Assembly (NCBI GenBank): GCA_005223185.1
Contig: NJBN01000002.1
Coordinates: 496,001 to 560,000, forward strand
DNA length: 64,000 bases
From: a candidate division LCP-89 bacterium B3_LCP
Lineage (GTDB): Bacteria; Electryoneota; B3-LCP
Direction: 5' to 3'
In this document: piece by piece, positions 58,608-64,000 of the stretch
How the letters are laid out: every line of letters begins with the position of its first letter
Numbering within the stretch: the first letter of the stretch is position 1
The notes under the pieces: generated by a model
Told to the model about the DNA's origin: nothing
Database searches by the model: none
What the model saw: only the letters and a program-made list of their open reading frames with translations
Program-made: the position numbers and the translations under genes

Positions 58608-59309
58608 ATGAAGGTGAAAGAACTAAAAATTATCTATGACGATTTAATCGGGATTCTCATACCTGATACTTGTATTTTCTGCAGTGATTCCTTAAACGGG
58701 AGTAGTTCCTACCTGTGTGACTCATGTTGGGCTGCACTTCCGGTTTTTCCTGACCGCAGCGGTACGCCTTTCCGCGCCTTAAGAGGCGTATTAGATAGGT
58801 TGTGGATCGGTTGGGACTACGAAGAAAGACTCCGCAGGATAATCCATCTCTTCAAATTTCACGGTCGCCCGGAGTTTGCAGAGCTGTTGGTTGATCAGTG
58901 GATTTCTGCTCTTCCGCATCCGGATAAGATATTCTGCGCAGATCTGTTAGTGCCTGTGCCCATACATCTTGCCAGGCAACGGTCGCGTGGTTTTAATCAA
59001 AGTGAACTCATTGCGGATGTAGTTGCACAAAAGTACGGTATTGATGAAATCGACGATGAAGTGCTGCGGGTCATAAACACGCCGCCGCAATTTGCATTGG
59101 GGCGCAGTAAGCGCTGGCAGAATTTGAAAGACGCCTTTCAAGTAGCTAATCCTGCTATTATTCGTCAGAAGCGAGTATTGATTATTGACGATCTGGCAAC
59201 TTCCGGTGCAACTCTGCACGCAATTGCAGTTAAATTGAGGGAGAACGGTGCTGGAGAGGTCTCTGCTGCCGTTTTGGCCTCACCTGCTTATGGGGGTCAA
59301 GCAATGTGA
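58608..59309 (+). CDS. comF: ComF family phosphoribosyltransferase-like protein
   Basis: From ATG 58608 the protein has 233 residues. An N-terminal zinc-type segment (IPDTCIFCSDSL then LCDSCWAALPVF) is followed by a type I phosphoribosyltransferase domain with LVPVPIHLARQRSRGFNQSE and the PRPP loop VLIIDDLATSGATL. ComF proteins help DNA uptake in naturally competent bacteria, though the family also occurs widely without proven competence. Upstream in-frame ATG 58545 lies within the previous gene. No clear ribosome site was found for the chosen start. Confidence 0.9.
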   Translation: MKVKELKIIYDDLIGILIPDTCIFCSDSLNGSSSYLCDSCWAALPVFPDRSGTPFRALRGVLDRLWIGWDYEERLRRIIHLFKFHGRPEFAELLVDQWISALPHPDKIFCADLLVPVPIHLARQRSRGFNQSELIADVVAQKYGIDEIDDEVLRVINTPPQFALGRSKRWQNLKDAFQVANPAIIRQKRVLIIDDLATSGATLHAIAVKLRENGAGEVSAAVLASPAYGGQAM

Positions 59310-59318
59310 AAAATAGAC

Positions 59319-59347
59319 TTGACATTCATCCTTGATTAGCGTACATT
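59319..59347 (+). promoter_or_regulatory. Promoter of the acidic TPR protein gene
   Basis: TTGACA (59319-59324), 17 bases, then TACATT (59342-59347), with C before the first box and G before the second. The implied RNA start near 59354 argues against a start codon at 59332. Confidence 0.7.
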
Positions 59348-59373
59348 TACGGTGTGAAAATGCGGATAGTGAC

Positions 59374-60963
59374 ATGTTTGATGAAGATGCGAAAGTAAAG
59401 ATTGAAATAAAACATCTGCAGAAGCAGATGAAGAAATCTCCTCTGCTTTTCGCCCGGTTGGGCGAGTGCTATATCCAGCTCGGCGATTGGGAGAAGGCTG
59501 AAAAAATCCTAAGTTCAGGGATCGAAGATTACCCGGATTATGTCTCGGGTCTGATGATCTTAGGTGAGAGTTACCTGCTTAACGGCTTTCACAGTGACGC
59601 CGAAGAATGCGCCATCAAAGGTCTGGACAAAGATCCGACCCATTTGGGGCTTTTGCGTCTGATGGAGAAGATAAAGAAACAAACCGAAGAGATAGATGAA
59701 CTGGAAAAGGTCAGGGAACGCATTACCTCTATAGATCCTCTGATGATACCAGAGGTTATATCAAAACCGGCAAGAGAACCTGCCGTTATTGCACAGAGAG
59801 AAGAACCAGAAGGTAAGCAAGAAACGCTGTCAAGCGAGATAGGCTCCGACCAGAAAGTAGTTGATAAAGAAACCGCTGATATTGCTTTGCCTGAGCCGGA
59901 TAAGGATACCGAAGTCCCTGCTGAAACTGATAAATTAGAGGAAAAGATTGAGGTTACCGATCAGAAAGCAGGTGACGAAGAAACCGTTGATATTACTCCG
60001 GCGGAATCAGATAAAAATACAGAACCTCCTATTGAAGCTGACAAATTAGAGGATGAGATCGAAGCGGAGTTACTATCTTCAACTGATGAAATACTTGCGG
60101 AAGATGATATTGACGCCGCGGATATCGATAAACTTATTAATGAAGTAACTGCTTCTACAAATAGCCTCAATGAAGAGGGTAGTAAATCACCTTCTACTGC
60201 AGAAGGTGTGACAGAGCCGGAGGAAGTTGATGCTTTAGAACCAGGATCGGAAAAAGCTGAATCTGATAAGGAACCAGAAGATGAATCTGCTGTTGATTCA
60301 CCTCCGACTGAAGACGAAAAAGAGGTTTCCTCGGTTGACGTTGACGAAACAGAAAAGATCATTAAAGAATTGACTAATAATGGCCAGGTCGAGACAACTG
60401 AAGAACTTGACAAGATAAAAGAAACAGAAACGGATAAAGTCAAAAAAGCAAAGACTAAAGACGTCCCGCCAATAAGTGAAGAAGCGGTTGAAAAACCCCA
60501 GGCGCCATCCAAAGTCTCAGATAGTGAATCCGAGGACGCTGAAGTGATAGCTGAAGCGAAAGAGATTGCAGATGCTGAAAAGGTAGAAGATGACGAAGAT
60601 CCCTTCGGTTTAGATGCAAAACCCGATGACAATCAAACAGAAGAGACGTCCCAAACCATCGAAACTACCCAAACGGATGAAATCCTAAATGATTCTGTTA
60701 AGGAAGAAACATCGCAAGCAGACGTGGAATCCGATGAGAATTTAGATAAAATAGATGAAGTAACCGCAGAATCCAAACGCCCCAAGAAGAAAATCGCCAC
60801 AAAAACTCTCGGCGAATTATACGCCACTCAGAAGAAGTTCGACGAAGCAATTGAGATCTACCAGAAACTTCTTGAAACTGATCCTGATAACGAATCATAT
60901 CAAGAACGTTTAGCTGATCTCGAAAGCCGCCGGGATAACGCTGTGAGCGAGAAAATGGAATAG
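59374..60963 (+). CDS. Acidic TPR-containing protein
   Basis: From ATG 59374 the protein has 529 residues. TPR units fill the first 110 residues (ARLGECYIQLGDWEKAEKIL, VSGLMILGESYLLNGFHSDA) and one more lies at the C-terminus (LGELYATQKKFDEAIEIYQK). The 370 residues between are a Glu/Asp/Lys/Ser-rich, low-complexity stretch with variants of DKETADIALPEPDKDTE. A TTG at 59332 would place the start inside the promoter. Cellular role unknown; TPR ends suggest a scaffold. The M24 peptidase follows three bases later. Confidence 0.72.
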   Translation: MFDEDAKVKIEIKHLQKQMKKSPLLFARLGECYIQLGDWEKAEKILSSGIEDYPDYVSGLMILGESYLLNGFHSDAEECAIKGLDKDPTHLGLLRLMEKIKKQTEEIDELEKVRERITSIDPLMIPEVISKPAREPAVIAQREEPEGKQETLSSEIGSDQKVVDKETADIALPEPDKDTEVPAETDKLEEKIEVTDQKAGDEETVDITPAESDKNTEPPIEADKLEDEIEAELLSSTDEILAEDDIDAADIDKLINEVTASTNSLNEEGSKSPSTAEGVTEPEEVDALEPGSEKAESDKEPEDESAVDSPPTEDEKEVSSVDVDETEKIIKELTNNGQVETTEELDKIKETETDKVKKAKTKDVPPISEEAVEKPQAPSKVSDSESEDAEVIAEAKEIADAEKVEDDEDPFGLDAKPDDNQTEETSQTIETTQTDEILNDSVKEETSQADVESDENLDKIDEVTAESKRPKKKIATKTLGELYATQKKFDEAIEIYQKLLETDPDNESYQERLADLESRRDNAVSEKME

Positions 60964-60966
60964 GCG

Positions 60967-62028
60967 ATGAGTCGAATCCTCCGCCTGAAGAGACAACTCA
61001 CCAAACTCAACTTCGATAACTTTTTAGTTACACATCTGTCCAATATCCGTTACCTCTGCGGTTTTTCAGGAAGTGCGGGGGTTCAAATAATAACTCCTAA
61101 AAAGGTGCGCTTCTTCACAGATTTCCGCTACCAGGAACAGGCTGCACAGCAGGTTCATGATGCAGAAGTTATAATATATAAAGCAGATTATTTCAAGGAA
61201 CTAAAGCGCCATAATTACAAGTTAAAGGGTAGAACTGGTTTTGAAGCTGCTTATCTTGACGTTCTGACTTTCAATCTTTATAAGAGTATTTTTCCCAATA
61301 CGGACTGGATACCTTCAGAGAAGGTCATCGAGGAGATTGCTGCTGTCAAGGAACCATCGGAAATTGATATAATCAGGCAGGCAACGGCAATTACCGATCA
61401 AGTATTTGCGGAAATACTACCTCTGATCAAGCCGGGCATCAACGAACTGGACATTTCCGCGGAAATATCTTATCTGCACAAGAAAAAGGGCGCTGACGGT
61501 GATTCTTTCGATCCCATAGTCGCATCAGGACCCAGGTCCGCTTTGCCGCATGGCATAGCCAGTGATCGTAAAATTAAGGCAAACGAACCTGTAACCATCG
61601 ATATGGGCGGTGTTTATCAGGGATATGCGAGCGACTTGACGCGGACGGTCTTCGTTGGAAGAGCCGATTCAAAGTTTATTAACATTTACAATCTAGTTAG
61701 GACTGCTCAAAAAGCGGCGATGCGTGCCGTTCGTCCGGGTATGAAAGCGAAAGATCTTGATGAGATCGCCCGCAAGGTGATCCGGGACGAAGGGTATGCT
61801 GATCACTTTGGACACGGATTAGGTCACGGATTGGGTTTGGATATTCATGGAGAGCCCAGGATAAATTCTCTCTCCAATGACGTTCTTACGACGGGTCATG
61901 TGTTCACCATCGAGCCCGGAGTTTACATACCGGGTTTTGGTGGTGTACGGATCGAAGATGACATCCTGGTTACAACGGATGGCTGTGAAGTACTGACTAA
62001 ATCACCACGTGAGTTGATTGAGTTATAA
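60967..62028 (+). CDS. M24 family Xaa-Pro aminopeptidase
   Basis: 353 residues, a creatinase-N domain (NIRYLCGFSGSAGVQIITPK) followed by the pita-bread metallopeptidase fold. The metal ligands are found in VTIDMGGVYQGYASDLTRTV, GHGLGHGLGLDIHGEPRI, FTIEPGVYIPGFGGVRIEDD. The protein removes N-terminal residues ahead of proline, in the cytoplasm. Length is usual for PepQ/YpdF-like forms. It follows the TPR gene by three bases. Confidence 0.95.
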   Translation: MSRILRLKRQLTKLNFDNFLVTHLSNIRYLCGFSGSAGVQIITPKKVRFFTDFRYQEQAAQQVHDAEVIIYKADYFKELKRHNYKLKGRTGFEAAYLDVLTFNLYKSIFPNTDWIPSEKVIEEIAAVKEPSEIDIIRQATAITDQVFAEILPLIKPGINELDISAEISYLHKKKGADGDSFDPIVASGPRSALPHGIASDRKIKANEPVTIDMGGVYQGYASDLTRTVFVGRADSKFINIYNLVRTAQKAAMRAVRPGMKAKDLDEIARKVIRDEGYADHFGHGLGHGLGLDIHGEPRINSLSNDVLTTGHVFTIEPGVYIPGFGGVRIEDDILVTTDGCEVLTKSPRELIEL

Positions 62029-62079
62029 TATCACCTGAAAAGACATAAACAATCCCCTCATTAGACAAATAGAAAGACA

Positions 62080-64000
62080 ATGACTGTGAAGATAAGAGCT
62101 ATCAGTTTCATACTCGGAATTCTGTTCATTCTATGTCTGCCCATTACCTCCGGAGCGCTGGATTCACCGCGCGAAATTCTCCTGGAAGCCGACCAAATCA
62201 TTACTCTTACAAGAGGAGCGGCTGAGACTCGTACCAGCATCCCCGATTTAGATGCTTTGATAAACCGCTTCCCGGGCACATTGACAGAATACGCTGTCGG
62301 TTCTGCTGCTCAAAGACATGAAACGTTCGGGCGTTACCTGCTGATACGTCTTCCGCAAGATAAAGACGATCAGGTTTCAGCCTTCCTAGACGATTTGAAT
62401 CTACTATCGTCAGTGCGCTGGGCACAACCGAACCGGTTACTCAGGTCGCATTTTATTCCCAACGATCCTCAATATTATAGCCAATGGGGTCTGCAGAAAA
62501 TTCATATTGCCGGCGCCTGGGACGTCACCACAGGTTCTGCAGAGATTCCCATCGCTATTATTGACACGGGATGTGAGATGGATCATCCTGATCTGCTGGA
62601 TAATTTCTGGCGCAATGAATTGGAAGTCAACGGACAGCCAGGTATCGATGACGATGGCAACGGATTTGTCGATGACAGTTTAGGTTGGGATTTTGTGGAT
62701 GCACCCTCCTTTCCCTCAGGTGGGGATTATCTGGAGAGGGATAATGACCCATCAGATGAGATGGGGCATGGAACTGCTGTCTCCGGCGTATGCGGTGCTG
62801 TAATGAATAATGGCGTCGGAGTGGCTGGCGCCGCGCCCAACTGCCCGTTGATGATACTACGAGCGGGGAACATGAGTGGTTTCCTGCAGGAAGATGACGT
62901 AGCTTCTGCGCTGTTGTATGCCTTGGATAACGGTGCTCGCGTGGTCAACATGAGCTTCGGGGATACACAGGTGAGCCCCATGCTTGAGGACGTGATCAAC
63001 TATGCGGCAAATGGAGGGCTTTTGATGGTCGCTGCTGCCGGCAACAGCGGTTCAGCAGCGATAATTTTCCCCGCAGCTTTTGGTCCTACGTTGTGCGTGG
63101 GCGCTTGCGATGAGAACAGCCAGAAGACAACCTTTTCGAGCTTTGGGACGTCGCTGGATTTGCTAGCACCGGGAGCTAATATTGTGTCAGCGATCAACGG
63201 TCACGATTACGGTATGTTTCAGGGTGGAAACGGGACGTCATACGCAGCTCCCTTTGCTTCTGCGGTGGCGGGATTGGTCTTTTCCCAGCATCCTGACTGG
63301 AATTACAACGAAATCCGTTCGGCGCTATTAGGCAGCGCCGAAGACGTCGGAATCCCGGGGTGGGATCCGGAAAACGGACAGGGGATTTTGCGAGCGGACA
63401 ATGCCGTCTTAGTGAACGAAGCGCTTATCGCGGACATAACCAGTCCGATAATGTCTCAAGGTTTCACGGAATCCGATACGCTTGAAATTATAGGAACAGC
63501 AGGAGGCGTTTATATTCAGGATTTCAAGGTTTACACCGGCGCGGGTGAGAATCCATCTCAGTGGAATTTGATCAAGGAATCGGAAGGATTTCAGATCATC
63601 AACGACAAATTGGTGAGCTGGGTTAACAGCGAACCGCTGGATACCGCTTACACCATTAGACTGGAAGTAAGCGATATTTTCGGTAATCATGTCGATGACC
63701 GCGTGGTGGTATATTTCGATCCATCGCCACCGATCATTTCTGACCTCACCGTTGTTCCTATCCTGGATGCTGATAGACCATCATATCTGTTAAGTTTTAC
63801 CACCGATGATCTCACTACGGGTAAAGTATGGTTATTGGGATCGGGAACTTCATCGTGGATATTTCAGACTTCCGGTTACGAGACAACGGAGCATATAATA
63901 CTTTTAGGAAATAACTTGTCGCCAAATATATATAGTTATTATGTCTGGGTGATAAACTCAACCGGTCTGATGGACAGCACCGCCGTCTTCGGCGTTATCG
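62080..64000 (+). CDS. Secreted subtilisin-like serine protease, 3' end outside the window
   Basis: The frame is open from ATG 62080 to the last base, 640 residues. A signal peptide (IRAISFILGILFILCLPITS) is followed by a pro-peptide-like stretch, then the S8 catalytic triad: Asp in IPIAIIDTGCEMDHPDL, His in MGHGTAVSGV and Ser in GNGTSYAAPFASAVAG. VNMSFGD and AAAGNSG are also standard. After about residue 460 comes a beta-rich C-terminal extension with PSPPIISDLTVVP. Exported peptidase; a surface anchor or T9SS tail could lie beyond the window. Confidence 0.93.
   Translation, partial: MTVKIRAISFILGILFILCLPITSGALDSPREILLEADQIITLTRGAAETRTSIPDLDALINRFPGTLTEYAVGSAAQRHETFGRYLLIRLPQDKDDQVSAFLDDLNLLSSVRWAQPNRLLRSHFIPNDPQYYSQWGLQKIHIAGAWDVTTGSAEIPIAIIDTGCEMDHPDLLDNFWRNELEVNGQPGIDDDGNGFVDDSLGWDFVDAPSFPSGGDYLERDNDPSDEMGHGTAVSGVCGAVMNNGVGVAGAAPNCPLMILRAGNMSGFLQEDDVASALLYALDNGARVVNMSFGDTQVSPMLEDVINYAANGGLLMVAAAGNSGSAAIIFPAAFGPTLCVGACDENSQKTTFSSFGTSLDLLAPGANIVSAINGHDYGMFQGGNGTSYAAPFASAVAGLVFSQHPDWNYNEIRSALLGSAEDVGIPGWDPENGQGILRADNAVLVNEALIADITSPIMSQGFTESDTLEIIGTAGGVYIQDFKVYTGAGENPSQWNLIKESEGFQIINDKLVSWVNSEPLDTAYTIRLEVSDIFGNHVDDRVVVYFDPSPPIISDLTVVPILDADRPSYLLSFTTDDLTTGKVWLLGSGTSSWIFQTSGYETTEHIILLGNNLSPNIYSYYVWVINSTGLMDSTAVFGVI

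Noticed and set aside
59961-60632. Long Ser-rich frame on the minus strand of the acidic TPR gene
   Set aside because: It is the reverse-complement shadow of Glu/Asp-rich codons, not a gene.

Overview
The window is a dense, moderately A+T-leaning bacterial chromosome segment. A complete Kdo/lipopolysaccharide export set (kdsC-kdsD-lptC-lptA-lptB), LapA/LapB-like genes, POTRA and beta-barrel outer-membrane proteins, lipoproteins and periplasmic foldases show a diderm (Gram-negative) cell. A secreted protein with a type IX-secretion-like C-terminal module, PorV/FadL-like and PEGA proteins and many hypothetical exported proteins point to the FCB superphylum or a neighbouring candidate phylum. 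This placement is inference from gene style; there is no rRNA here to test it.

Layout. 1-5062: envelope operon kdsC(partial)-kdsD-lptC-lptA-like-lptB-rpoN. 5080-8521: thioredoxin-like protein, purine permease, Fic protein. 8589-14631: a promoter and a candidate operator, then nadA, DUF502, two outer-membrane proteins, rsmE and a HIT protein, overlapping or tightly spaced. 14668-18591: miaB, lapA, lapB, PGPGW and SPOR proteins. 18592-22988: a MITE-like element, a radical SAM gene, threonine aldolase, YhaM-like exoribonuclease and M42 peptidase, then more repeats. 22989-34547, almost all minus strand: GGQ release-factor-like protein, NYN protein, tRNA-Pro(CGG) with a broken duplicate, SMR-type exporter, PCMT, glycosyltransferase, oxidoreductase and PEGA cluster, a two-component pair of the NtrC type, and a secreted Ntn-hydrolase. 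34662-38832: three successive parvulin-type foldase genes. 39748-43738: HAD phosphatase, lon and engB.

44062-47170 is the most interesting region: a self-contained four-gene unit with its own consensus promoter and a strong intrinsic terminator. It encodes a YwgA/SocA-like protein, a three-helix membrane protein, a PD-(D/E)XK nuclease-like protein and a divergent protein with the zinc site and a base-binding-like loop of tRNA-guanine transglycosylases. No standard name fits this set; it looks like an uncharacterised accessory, possibly defence, system. It sits between intergenic regions rich in palindromic repeats, two orphan promoters and an initiator-tRNA fragment.

47266-56107 holds exported proteins (transglutaminase with propeller, T9SS-like secreted protein, outer-membrane/lipoprotein pair) separated by repeat-filled gaps. 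56108-64000 has an OPT transporter, an ATC-hydrolase-like protein, ComF, an acidic TPR protein, an M24 peptidase and the start of a secreted subtilase that runs off the end. Manual inspection also gives a consistent promoter pattern (CTTGAC, 16-18 bases, usually G, then a TATATT/TACATT-like box) before about a dozen units, which was used to support several gene starts.
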